Of a DNA stretch of 64,000 nucleotides, positions 36,153 to 44,474 are shown in pieces. Position 1 is the stretch's first letter, and every line of letters begins with the position of its first letter. The stretch lies in the NCBI RefSeq assembly GCF_014836765.1, contig NZ_JACSQG010000003.1, positions 1-64,000 on the forward strand, written 5' to 3'. The translations under genes were made by a program, and so were the position numbers. Under the pieces are notes generated by a model. That model worked only from the letters and a program-made list of their open reading frames with translations, was not told where the DNA came from and searched no databases. The stretch is from Serpens gallinarum. Lineage in GTDB: Bacteria; Pseudomonadota; Gammaproteobacteria; Pseudomonadales; Pseudomonadaceae.

Positions 36153-36284
36153 AAATCATCCGTGTGCAGGGCTGCCTGGGTTACCGCTTCGTGGCGTTAG
36201 CAGAAGTCGATCGCAGTGCCCACGCCGCTGAACGTACCCGTCTGCACAGCGAGCCGGCGGTTTGATTCCAAGAGGAGAGAAGGC

Positions 36285-37148
36285 ATGCAACCGGTCATTG
36301 AAGCGTTTTTCGACCCCGCTACCTACACGTACAGCTATGTGGTCAGTGACTCGGCCACAGGCCGCTGTGCCATCGTCGACCCGGTGCTGGATTACGACCC
36401 GGCTTCGGGCCGTACCTCCCATGCGAGCGCCGACAGGCTGATTGCCTATGTGCGCGAACACGAGCTGCAGGTGGAGTGGCTGCTGGAAACCCACGTGCAT
36501 GCCGACCATCTCTCCGCGGCGGCCTATGTCCGCTCGACGCTCGGCGGCACGCTGGCCATTGGCGCGCAGATCTCCCAGGTACAACGGACCTTCGGCCCGC
36601 TGTTCAACGCCGAGGCCGGTTTTGCCACGGACGGCAGTCAGTTCGACCGCCTGTTCGCTGATGGTGAGCGCTTTGCGATCGGCTCGCTCGAAGCGTGTGC
36701 CATGCACACCCCGGGACATACGCCCGCGTGCATGACCTACCTGATCGGCGATGCCGCTTTCGTCGGCGACACGCTGTTCATGCCGGACTACGGAACTGCC
36801 CGCTGCGATTTCCCGGGTGGCGACGCACATGCCCTGTATCAATCGATCCAGCACCTGTTTGCACTACCTGACGACACCCGGCTGTTCATGTGCCACGACT
36901 ACCTGCCCGCCGGGCGTACCGAGCATCACTACCAGAGCACCGTGGGCGAACAGCGTCAGCGCAATGTGCATATTCATCAGGGCGTCAGCGAGGAGCAGTT
37001 CGTGACCATGCGCCAGGCGCGCGATGCCACGCTGGACATGCCGGTGCTGATCCTGCCTTCGGTGCAGGTCAACATGCGCGCCGGCGAGCTGCCGCCAGCG
37101 GAAGACAACGGCGTGCGTTACCTGAAAATCCCGCTGAACCAGCTCTGA
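36285..37148 (+). CDS. blh: Persulfide dioxygenase (Blh/ETHE1-like metallo-beta-lactamase fold)
   Basis: This 287-residue non-haem iron enzyme oxidises glutathione persulfide to sulfite. The metal motif THVHADHL (His70, His72, Asp74, His75) is followed by HTPGHTPACM, the aspartate of FVGDTLF and the late His in MCHDYLPAG, as in the Blh group. The substrate-gate arginine region GTARCDFPGG matches ETHE1-like enzymes. AGAGGAGAGAAGGC provides an excellent ribosome site. A gap of 132 nt separates it from pmpB; sulP follows after 7 nt. Confidence 0.94.
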   Translation: MQPVIEAFFDPATYTYSYVVSDSATGRCAIVDPVLDYDPASGRTSHASADRLIAYVREHELQVEWLLETHVHADHLSAAAYVRSTLGGTLAIGAQISQVQRTFGPLFNAEAGFATDGSQFDRLFADGERFAIGSLEACAMHTPGHTPACMTYLIGDAAFVGDTLFMPDYGTARCDFPGGDAHALYQSIQHLFALPDDTRLFMCHDYLPAGRTEHHYQSTVGEQRQRNVHIHQGVSEEQFVTMRQARDATLDMPVLILPSVQVNMRAGELPPAEDNGVRYLKIPLNQL

Positions 37149-37155
37149 GGTACCG

Positions 37156-38946
37156 ATGAACGTGCGCCGCTGGTTCCCCTTCATGCACTGGGTTCCCGGC
37201 TACCGCCGGGAAACCGCGCTTCCGGATGGACTGGCGGCGCTGATCGTCACCTTGATGCTGATCCCGCAAAGCCTGGCGTATGCGCTGCTGGCCGGGCTGC
37301 CGCCGCAGGCGGGTCTGTACGCCAGCATCTTGCCGTTGATCGCCTATGCGCTGTTCGGCTCCAGCCGCACCCTGGCGGTGGGGCCGGTGGCGGTGATTTC
37401 GCTGATGACCGCCGCCGCGCTGACGCCCTTGTTCGCTCCGGGTACTGCCGAGTACCAGGGCGCCGCACTGTTGCTGGCGCTGCTGTCCGGGTTGCTTCTG
37501 GCCGGCATGGCGGTGTTGCGTTTGGGCTTTCTGGCCAGTTTTCTCAGTCATCCGGTGATTTCCGGCTTCATAACCGCTTCGGCACTGCTGATTGTCCTGA
37601 GCCAGTTGCGCCACCTGTTTGGCATACCCCTGCAGGGCTCGACATTGCCGGAGCTCCTGCCGCGCCTGTTGATCCTGCTGCCGCAGCTGCACATGCCGAC
37701 GCTGATTCTCGGCGTCGGCAGCCTGGCGCTGCTGTGGTGGGCTGGCGCGCCGTTTACGGAGCTGCTGCGGCGGCATGGCTGTTCCGTCACCTGGAGCCGG
37801 ATCATGCCGGCGTTGCTGCTGGTGCTGTCGATTGCGGTGGTCGGCGGGCTGGGCCTGGCGCAGCAGGGCGTAGCGGTGGTGGGTGAAATTCCCCGGGGCT
37901 TGCCGGTGCCGCAGTTGCCGGAGTGGGACTGGATGTTGGCGCGTCAGCTATTGCCAGCGGCGCTGCTGATCAGCCTGGTCGGCTTCGTCGAGTCGGTGTC
38001 GGTGGGGCAAAGTCTGGCGGCTCGACGCCGTGAGCGCATCGATCCGGACAATGAATTGGCCGGGCTCGGTGCGGCCAATCTGGCGGCTGCAGTGGCGGGA
38101 GGTCTGCCCGTCACGGGAGGCTTTTCTCGCTCCGTGGTCAACTTCGACGCCGGTGCCCGCACCCCGATGGCCGGGGTGTTCAGCGCCGTCGCCATGGCCG
38201 TGGGTGTGCTGTTCTTCACCCCCTGGCTGCGCGATCTGCCGCAGGCTGTGCTGGCGGCGACCATCATCGTCGCCGTGCTCAAGCTGGTGGATCTTCGCTC
38301 CTTGCGCCGTACCTGGCGCTATTCGCGGCAGGATGGCGCCGCTCAGCTCGCCACGCTGCTTGGCGTGTTGCTGGTTGGCGTCGAGGCGGGTGTGCTGCTC
38401 GGCATGGGCCTGTCGCTGCTGTTGTTTCTCTGGCGTACCAGTCGCCCGCATATGGCGGTGGTGGGGCAGTTGCCGGGCAGTGAGCATTTTCGCAACGTCG
38501 AGCGCTTCGAGGTGGTGCAAAGCCCGAAGGTGCTGTCGCTGCGGGTGGATGAGAGCCTGTACTTCCCCAATGCCCGCTACCTGGAGGAGCGCATCATCGA
38601 ACTGGTGGCCCAGCATCCGGCGATCGAGCATCTGGTCCTGATGTGCTCGGGCGTAAACCTGATCGACGCCAGCGCTCTGGAAAGCGTGGAGATGATCGTT
38701 GAGCGCTTGCGCACCGCCGGTATCCAATTGCACCTGTCCGAGGTCAAGGGACCGGTTATGGACCGGCTCAGACGCTCGGAGTTTCTCCAGCATTTCGGCG
38801 GGCGAGTGTTCGTCAGTCAGTTCCAGGCCCTGGCCGAGCTGGACCCGGAGGTTACCCGCAGTGCTATGGCCGACGCAGGTACTGTTGCGTTCGGCCCGCC
38901 CTCGGGGGGGCTATCTGATGAAATACGCCCATCGACCAAGGCCTGA
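37156..38946 (+). CDS. SulP-family anion transporter with STAS domain
   Basis: The 596-residue protein has about 11-12 transmembrane helices (residues 20-430) and a C-terminal STAS domain (about 455-570). The SulP signature DGLAALIVTLMLIPQSLAYA lies near the N-terminus, and GGLPVTGGFSRSVVNFDAGA and NLIDASALESVEMIVERL (STAS) follow. It is coupled to the persulfide dioxygenase (7 nt), so transport of sulfite or sulfate, the oxidation products, is the likely role; direction is unresolved. It is convergent with the oxidoreductase gene. Confidence 0.92.
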   Translation: MNVRRWFPFMHWVPGYRRETALPDGLAALIVTLMLIPQSLAYALLAGLPPQAGLYASILPLIAYALFGSSRTLAVGPVAVISLMTAAALTPLFAPGTAEYQGAALLLALLSGLLLAGMAVLRLGFLASFLSHPVISGFITASALLIVLSQLRHLFGIPLQGSTLPELLPRLLILLPQLHMPTLILGVGSLALLWWAGAPFTELLRRHGCSVTWSRIMPALLLVLSIAVVGGLGLAQQGVAVVGEIPRGLPVPQLPEWDWMLARQLLPAALLISLVGFVESVSVGQSLAARRRERIDPDNELAGLGAANLAAAVAGGLPVTGGFSRSVVNFDAGARTPMAGVFSAVAMAVGVLFFTPWLRDLPQAVLAATIIVAVLKLVDLRSLRRTWRYSRQDGAAQLATLLGVLLVGVEAGVLLGMGLSLLLFLWRTSRPHMAVVGQLPGSEHFRNVERFEVVQSPKVLSLRVDESLYFPNARYLEERIIELVAQHPAIEHLVLMCSGVNLIDASALESVEMIVERLRTAGIQLHLSEVKGPVMDRLRRSEFLQHFGGRVFVSQFQALAELDPEVTRSAMADAGTVAFGPPSGGLSDEIRPSTKA

Positions 38947-39005
38947 ACCGCGGGGCGCTAAGTGGGGGGTGGCACGGGTTTGCCTGTACAACAGGGTGCA
39001 GGCTT

Positions 39006-40334
39006 TCAGCGCATATCGAAGAGTTCCTGGTGAAAGTCGGCTTCGGCCAGGCCGTGGGCCTTGAAATCCTCCCGCAGCGCCTGACCAAAGCCGGCCGGGC
39101 CGCAGAACCAGAACGTTGCGGACGGCCATTCCGGGACAAGTTGACGGATGCGCTCGCCGTCCAGCCTTCCGTCACGCCTCGTCACCAGTACGTGCAGGCG
39201 CACCCCGGCACGCTGCGCAAGCTGGCGAACCCGCTCGATAAACCCTTCGTCAGGCTCCTTGGTGCTGTAGAACAGATCGATGGCCTTGCCATCGGGCTGC
39301 TTGGCTAGCGCCTGCAGGCGGGCAATGAACGGGGTGATGCCGATACCGCCGGCGACCCAGATCTGGCGTGGCTTGCCGCAGCTGAAGTCGAAACGGCCGT
39401 AGGGCCCTTCGATACTGACCAGATCGCCGACTTTTACCGTGTCGGGCAATGTGTTGGTGTAGTCACCGAGCCCCTTGACCAGAAAAAACATACGGCCGTC
39501 GCCGTGCCAGGCCGAAGAAATGGTATAGGGGTGCGCGCCTTCGTGCGGGTCTAGGGTCACGAAGGCGAACTGGCCGGCCTGGTGGCCGGGCCAGCGATCT
39601 TTCAGCGTGATGGCGAACTTCAGCACGCGGTTGTCGCGGTGGTGCAGCACTTCCTCGATTTCACCCACGGCGCGGCGTTTATAACCGACGCGCTGGAACA
39701 GCGAGATAAAGGCGGCGAGCGTGCCGCCGGCCATGAGGATTAGCATCAGCAGGCCGATGGGTGCGCTCCAGAATTCGAACGGCATCAGCACCACCGAGTG
39801 TACGACCAGCGCTAGGTAGACCAGCGCCAGCACACGGTGCGTCTTGAAGAAATACCGGTAAGGGAAGCGCTTGAGTAGAGCCAGGACGACTAGCAAGACC
39901 AGTGCGTAGAACGCCCATTCGCCGATGCTTTCGGCCAGGCCGCGCTGGCTGCGGAAGAATCGAAACAGCTCGACTGTCTGCTCGGGCTGCGGTCCCTTGT
40001 GCGGCTTGGTCAACAGGCCCCAGCCGACCGCCCATTTGGTGCCCTGGGCCCAAAGCCAATGGATGATCGACACCACCAGAGCGGTAATACCCAGCCATTT
40101 GTGCAGCCGGTAGGTCTTGTCCAGCCCGCCGAATAAGGGCTCGATCCGCACCGGGCGGAGCGCCAGCAGCATGCCCACGCTCATCACCCCGATGCCGATG
40201 ATGCCGGTGTAAGTCACCAGCATATGGCGTACATCGAAGTATCCGAAAGTGGGCGGCAGCAGCGGATCGGCCGGCAGCCAGAGTACGGTAAGAACCAGCA
40301 GCAGGGCCAGATAACCGATCTTGATGGGTTTCAT
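39006..40334 (-). CDS. Ferric reductase-like flavocytochrome oxidoreductase
   Basis: The 442-residue protein has a ferric-reductase-like membrane domain (about 1-215; six segments, haem-ligand histidines in RLHKWLGITALVVSIIHWLW and KTHRVLALVYLALVVHSVV) and a ferredoxin-NADP-reductase-type module (about 220-442). The latter has the FAD motif HPYTISSA, the NAD-binding GGIGITPFIA and the C-terminal FCGPAGFG. It would pass electrons from NAD(P)H across or into the membrane. The acceptor is unknown. It lies downstream of the nar genes on the same strand, separated by a small peptide gene. Confidence 0.88.
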   Translation of the reverse strand: MKPIKIGYLALLLVLTVLWLPADPLLPPTFGYFDVRHMLVTYTGIIGIGVMSVGMLLALRPVRIEPLFGGLDKTYRLHKWLGITALVVSIIHWLWAQGTKWAVGWGLLTKPHKGPQPEQTVELFRFFRSQRGLAESIGEWAFYALVLLVVLALLKRFPYRYFFKTHRVLALVYLALVVHSVVLMPFEFWSAPIGLLMLILMAGGTLAAFISLFQRVGYKRRAVGEIEEVLHHRDNRVLKFAITLKDRWPGHQAGQFAFVTLDPHEGAHPYTISSAWHGDGRMFFLVKGLGDYTNTLPDTVKVGDLVSIEGPYGRFDFSCGKPRQIWVAGGIGITPFIARLQALAKQPDGKAIDLFYSTKEPDEGFIERVRQLAQRAGVRLHVLVTRRDGRLDGERIRQLVPEWPSATFWFCGPAGFGQALREDFKAHGLAEADFHQELFDMR

Positions 40335-40399
40335 GCGGACATCTCAAGGCTAACATTCAGGCATTGTCCGCTCTGTTCGGAGAGGTGCCATGACCGGAG

Positions 40400-40540
40400 T
40401 CAACGATCGCCGGGGCGCTGCATAATCTCCAGCGCGATGCCCAGAGCAATGCCAATACCGATGCCCAGTGTGATGTTGCCCATTAGCGCACCGATGCCCA
40501 CGCCAAGCAGGGTACCGATGGCTAGCCATTTTGCCGACAT
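40400..40540 (-). CDS. 46-aa glycine-zipper membrane peptide
   Basis: This short frame encodes MSAKWLAIGTLLGVGIGALM at its start, then a second GxxxG-rich hydrophobic stretch (GIGIGIALGIALEIM) and a basic end. It resembles small glycine-zipper family proteins. Codon use is high-GC like its neighbours, and CAAGGGCAAGCATCC precedes the ATG. It sits between the nar foldase and the flavocytochrome in the same orientation and may be a membrane assembly or regulatory peptide. Confidence 0.6.
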   Translation of the reverse strand: MSAKWLAIGTLLGVGIGALMGNITLGIGIGIALGIALEIMQRPGDR

Positions 40541-40612
40541 GGATGCTTGCCCTTGGCTGTGTCTTCACCTTTCCGATCGAACCGTTGCCCTGCGGCGGTC
40601 TGTCGGGCGTCG

Positions 40613-41431
40613 TCACTGCATCAGGCTACCGTCCGCATCGCCATCCAGGCGCAGGCCCTCGACACCGATTGCCTCCTCCAGAGCCAGCAGGTAATGACGC
40701 AGGGCGCGGCGCGTAGCCTGTTCACGCAAGCTGTGGCGTACCCGCTCGGCAACCTGTTCATAGGGCAGCGGACGGGCCTCCTGACGTTCGTCGATGCTGA
40801 TGATGTGCCATCCATAGCGCGAGGCCAGCGGTCGTTCATGCAGGCCCTCCGGCAGATGCTGTAGCGCGCGGTCCAGTTCGGCGACGGTCTGGCCTTCACC
40901 CAACCAGCCCAGTTCACCGCCTTCGCCCTTGGAAGGGCAGGCCGAATAACGCTGGGCCAGTTCGGTGAAGCGCTCGGGCGCCTCGCCCAGTTGGCGCAGC
41001 AGCTTCTGGCCGAGGCGGTACTGGGCATCGCGTGCGCGGGGATCGTCCGGCGCTGCCGCAAGCAGGATGTGGCGCACTCGCAAGCGGCTGGGTGCGGAAA
41101 AGCGCTGCCGGTGAGTCTCGAAAAAGCGCCGGCAGGCGGCTTCGTCGGGCTCGGGTACGGCCAGTTCGCGCTCCAGCAGAACGGCCATGGCCTCATCGTT
41201 TTCTTGCCCCTCGGCATCCACCACCGGCGGTAACCCCAGCTCTGCGGCGCGCTGGCTGAGCAGTTCGCGCACCACCAGGGCGCGAGCGGCCTGGAGCTGG
41301 GCTTCGGCCAGCGAGGCGGCTGGGTGAAAGGGCGTTTCCCTGGCGATTTCCGCTTCGCCGAACTCCACCGCGCCGACGCGAATGACCGGGGCAGGTGCTT
41401 CCTGCAGGGTTTTGATTTCGATCAGTTCCAT
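40613..41431 (-). CDS. Parvulin-type peptidyl-prolyl isomerase of the nar operon
   Basis: The 272-residue protein has an N-terminal SurA-like helical region (1-110) and a PpiC rotamase domain (about 118-215; RVRHILLAA, FTELAQRYSACPSKGEGGELGWLG, SRYGWHIISID), followed by a helical tail. No signal peptide is visible, so it acts in the cytoplasm, as NifM-like proteins do. It follows narI by 14 nt, the same position as PA3871 in P. aeruginosa (recollection), suggesting it folds nitrate reductase subunits. The ATG at 41431 has GAGG 6 nt upstream; an adjacent GTG is possible. Confidence 0.9.
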   Translation of the reverse strand: MELIEIKTLQEAPAPVIRVGAVEFGEAEIARETPFHPAASLAEAQLQAARALVVRELLSQRAAELGLPPVVDAEGQENDEAMAVLLERELAVPEPDEAACRRFFETHRQRFSAPSRLRVRHILLAAAPDDPRARDAQYRLGQKLLRQLGEAPERFTELAQRYSACPSKGEGGELGWLGEGQTVAELDRALQHLPEGLHERPLASRYGWHIISIDERQEARPLPYEQVAERVRHSLREQATRRALRHYLLALEEAIGVEGLRLDGDADGSLMQ

Positions 41432-41445
41432 CACAAACCTCGCGC

Positions 41446-42129
41446 TCAGCCGCGCTTGCGCACGATCTGGTAATTACGCCCCAGGTAGCCCAGCGGAATG
41501 CTCCAGACATGCACCAGCCGGGTGAAGGGGAACAGGAAGATGATGGTCAGGCCGACGAAGATATGGACCTTGTAGATCCATGAGACTTCTTCCAGGTAGT
41601 TCGCCGCGCCGCCGTTGAAGAACACGATGGCTTGCGCCCAGGACGCCAGGGTCAGCATCACATCGCCCTCGAGGTGGCCGAGGGAGAAGATGATGGTGAC
41701 CATTCCCAGGCAGGCCTGAAATACGATCAGCGCAAGAATCAGGTTGTCCATCGCACCCGAAGTCGCCTTGATCCGGGGATTGAACAAGCGTCGATACAGC
41801 AGCATGCCGCCGCCGATCACCACCATGGCCCCGGCGATGCCACCGATGATGATGGCCAACAGTTGCTTGTCGCCTGCGCTGATGAAGCGTCCGTACATCC
41901 AGTGCGGCGTGAGCATGCCGAACAGGTGACCGAAGAAGATCACCAGGATGCCAACGTGGAACAGGTTGCTGGCCAGGCGCATGTTCTTTTTCGACAGGAT
42001 CTGGCTGGAGTGCGCTTTCCAGGTGTATTGCCCGTGGTCGAAGCGCAACAGGCTGCCGACCAGGAACACGGTACCGGCCAGGTAGGGGTAATAGCCATAG
42101 ATCAGGTGCTGTAGATATTCGGCGAACAT
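41446..42129 (-). CDS. narI: Respiratory nitrate reductase gamma subunit NarI
   Basis: The 227-residue cytochrome b subunit oxidises quinol and passes electrons to NarH. It has five transmembrane helices; the haem histidines lie in NLFHVGILVIFFGHLFG and in IYKVHIFVGLTIIFLFPFTRLVHVW. The length and start (MFAEYLQHLIYGYYPYLAG) are standard. It is downstream of narJ by 10 nt. Confidence 0.96.
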   Translation of the reverse strand: MFAEYLQHLIYGYYPYLAGTVFLVGSLLRFDHGQYTWKAHSSQILSKKNMRLASNLFHVGILVIFFGHLFGMLTPHWMYGRFISAGDKQLLAIIIGGIAGAMVVIGGGMLLYRRLFNPRIKATSGAMDNLILALIVFQACLGMVTIIFSLGHLEGDVMLTLASWAQAIVFFNGGAANYLEEVSWIYKVHIFVGLTIIFLFPFTRLVHVWSIPLGYLGRNYQIVRKRG

Positions 42130-42139
42130 GGCGGCGCTC

Positions 42140-42925
42140 CTACTGGTGACTGTCGGTCACTGTCGACGACGGGCTGGCGGGCATGACGGTTACGACCTGC
42201 GGAGCCGACGCGTATTTGCGTTCGGCCAGGCGTCGCCCTTCGGCGGATTGAAGCGCACAGTCTTCATCGGACGTGGCTGAAAAACGCACGACTTCTTCTT
42301 CCCAGACTTGATCCAGCGCCTGTGGCGTGTGGTCCGGCTCCTCGGCGGCCACGGTCGGGCGGTGCTGGTCGATCTGCTCGGTGGCGCCGATCAGCGCGAG
42401 TAGCGCGTGGGGCACCAAGGCGTGGCTGGCGTTGCGCTCTTCCAAACGCGCGGTAAGCAGGGCAAGAATGTGGCTGATCTCGCCCAGCCAGCGGCCGATG
42501 TCCTGTTCGTCACGGGTCGACAGGTATTCGAGGAACAGGGGCAGATGGTCCGGCAGCTCCCGTGCATCCAGGGCGAAGCCGGCGGCCTCGTATTCGGCCA
42601 GCAGGTCGACCATCGCCTGGCCACGGGCGCGCGACTCGCCATGCACATGCTCGAACAGCAACAGCGAGGTGGCGCGCCCGCGGTCGAACAGCTCGACATA
42701 CTCGGCCTGCAGATCCAGCAGCGGCGCCTGGGCCAGGTGCTGGCACCAGTCGGCGAAGCGTGCCCGCAGGCGGGCATCCAGGCGCGCTTCGCCCGTCAGG
42801 ATGCCCGCCAGTTCGTCGGCGGCGAGCTGCAGGTCGGCCGAGGGGTAGTCGAGCAGCCGTGCCAGGGCCCGCAGACTGCGCAGGCCTTGCACGACCTCAT
42901 GAGGGGCGGCGGCGGGACTATTCAT
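42140..42925 (-). CDS. narJ: Nitrate reductase molybdenum cofactor assembly chaperone NarJ
   Basis: A 261-residue chaperone that binds apo-NarG and assists cofactor insertion. The helical NarJ/TorD fold is shown by LARLLDYPSADLQLAADEL, LLDLQAEYVELFDRGRAT and LPDHLPLFLEYLSTRD. The chosen ATG at 42925 overlaps the narH stop by 8 nt, giving translational coupling; a longer frame would lie inside narH. The C-terminal tail beyond about 225 is low-complexity. Confidence 0.95.
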   Translation of the reverse strand: MNSPAAAPHEVVQGLRSLRALARLLDYPSADLQLAADELAGILTGEARLDARLRARFADWCQHLAQAPLLDLQAEYVELFDRGRATSLLLFEHVHGESRARGQAMVDLLAEYEAAGFALDARELPDHLPLFLEYLSTRDEQDIGRWLGEISHILALLTARLEERNASHALVPHALLALIGATEQIDQHRPTVAAEEPDHTPQALDQVWEEEVVRFSATSDEDCALQSAEGRRLAERKYASAPQVVTVMPASPSSTVTDSHQ

Positions 42926-44474
42926 GACGCATGTCCTCCAGCGGGTCGAATTCCTCGACGGGTTTGACCAGGGTGGTGGTGGCTTTTTTGCCGCCGAACA
43001 GGCTGGTCTGGTTCTTGCCGCCCTGGCAGCCATTGCCGAAGGTGAAGCCGCAGCCGTTGCGTTCGGGATAGGCGTCGCGGGCCATCTCACGGTGGGCGGT
43101 GGGGATCACGAAGCGATCCTCGTAGTTGGCGATGGCCAGGTAGCGGTACATGTCCTCGACCTGCGCCTGGCTGAGGCCGACCTGATCGAGCACTTCGGTG
43201 TTGAGTACGCCGTCCACGTGCTTGCCGCGCATGTACACGCGCATGGCCATCAGGCGCTTGAGGGCCAGCACCACCGGCGCCTCGTCGCCGGCGGTGAGCA
43301 TGTTGGCCAGGTAGCGCACCGGAATGCGCAGCGACTCGATCTTCGGCAGCACGCCGTCGAACTCGATGTGCCCGGCCTCGGCAGCGGATTGAATGGGCGA
43401 CAGCGGCGGCACGTACCAGACCATCGGTAGCGTGCGGAACTCCGGGTGCAGCGGCAGCGCCAGGCCCCAGTCCATGGCCAGCTTGTACACCGGCGAGGCC
43501 TGCGCGGCCTTGATCACGTTGTCGGTGACACCGTCCTTGCGCGCCTGGGCAATGATCGCCGGGTCATGGGGGTCGAGGAAGATATCGCACTGGCGCCGGT
43601 ACAGGTCGCGCTCATCCGGCGCGGCGGCCACTTCGCCGATGCGGTCGGCGTCATACAGCAGCACACCCAGATAGCGAATGCGCCCCACGCAGGTTTCCGA
43701 ACACACCGTCGGCTGGCCGACCTCGATGCGCGGGAAGCAGAAGATGCACTTCTCGGATTTGCCGCTCTTCCAGTTGTAATAGATCTTCTTGTACGGGCAA
43801 CCGCTGATGCACATGCGCCAGCCCCGGCACTTGTCCTGATCGATCAGCACAATGCCGTCTTCTTCGCGCTTGTAGATCGCGCCGCTCGGGCAGGACGCCA
43901 CACAACTGGGGTTCAGGCAGTGCTCGCACAGGCGCGGCAGGTACATCATGAAGGTGTTTTCGAACTGGCCGTAAATGTCGGCCTCGATGCGATCGAAGTT
44001 GACGTCCTTACGGCGCTTGGCGAACTCGGTGCCGAGAATTTCTTCCCAGTTGGGGCCCCACTCGATCTTGTTCATGCGCTGCCCGGAGATGCGTGAGCGC
44101 GGCCGGGCGGTCGGTTGATGCTCGCCGGCCTTGGCGGTGTGCAGGTGCTGGTAGTCGAAGGTGAAGGGTTCGTAGTAGTCGTCGATCTCCGGCAGGTCGG
44201 GGTTGGCGAAGATATTCGCCAGCACCCGCCACTTGCCGCCGATGCGCGGGTTGATCGAGCCGTCCGCATTGCGCACCCAGCCACCGCGCCACTTTTTCTG
44301 GTTGGCCCACTCCTTGGGATAGCCGATGCCGGGCTTGGTCTCGACGTTGTTGTACCAGGCGTATTCGATGCCTTCCCGGCTGGTCCAAACGTTCTTGCAG
44401 GTGACCGAACAGGTGTGGCAGCCGATGCACTTGTCCAGGTTCATCACCATGCCGACTTGCGAGCGGATTTTCAT
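42918..44474 (-). CDS. narH: Respiratory nitrate reductase beta subunit NarH
   Basis: The 518-residue iron-sulfur subunit carries one [3Fe-4S] and three [4Fe-4S] clusters. All cysteine motifs are visible: CIGCHTCSVTC (16-26), CEHCLNPSCVASCP, CRGWRMCISGCP (the Trp marks the [3Fe-4S] site) and CIFCFPRIEVGQPTVCSETC. It starts within an ATGA overlap with narG. The protein is standard in length and lacks a signal peptide, as expected of a cytoplasmic-side subunit. Confidence 0.97.
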   Translation of the reverse strand: MKIRSQVGMVMNLDKCIGCHTCSVTCKNVWTSREGIEYAWYNNVETKPGIGYPKEWANQKKWRGGWVRNADGSINPRIGGKWRVLANIFANPDLPEIDDYYEPFTFDYQHLHTAKAGEHQPTARPRSRISGQRMNKIEWGPNWEEILGTEFAKRRKDVNFDRIEADIYGQFENTFMMYLPRLCEHCLNPSCVASCPSGAIYKREEDGIVLIDQDKCRGWRMCISGCPYKKIYYNWKSGKSEKCIFCFPRIEVGQPTVCSETCVGRIRYLGVLLYDADRIGEVAAAPDERDLYRRQCDIFLDPHDPAIIAQARKDGVTDNVIKAAQASPVYKLAMDWGLALPLHPEFRTLPMVWYVPPLSPIQSAAEAGHIEFDGVLPKIESLRIPVRYLANMLTAGDEAPVVLALKRLMAMRVYMRGKHVDGVLNTEVLDQVGLSQAQVEDMYRYLAIANYEDRFVIPTAHREMARDAYPERNGCGFTFGNGCQGGKNQTSLFGGKKATTTLVKPVEEFDPLEDMRHE

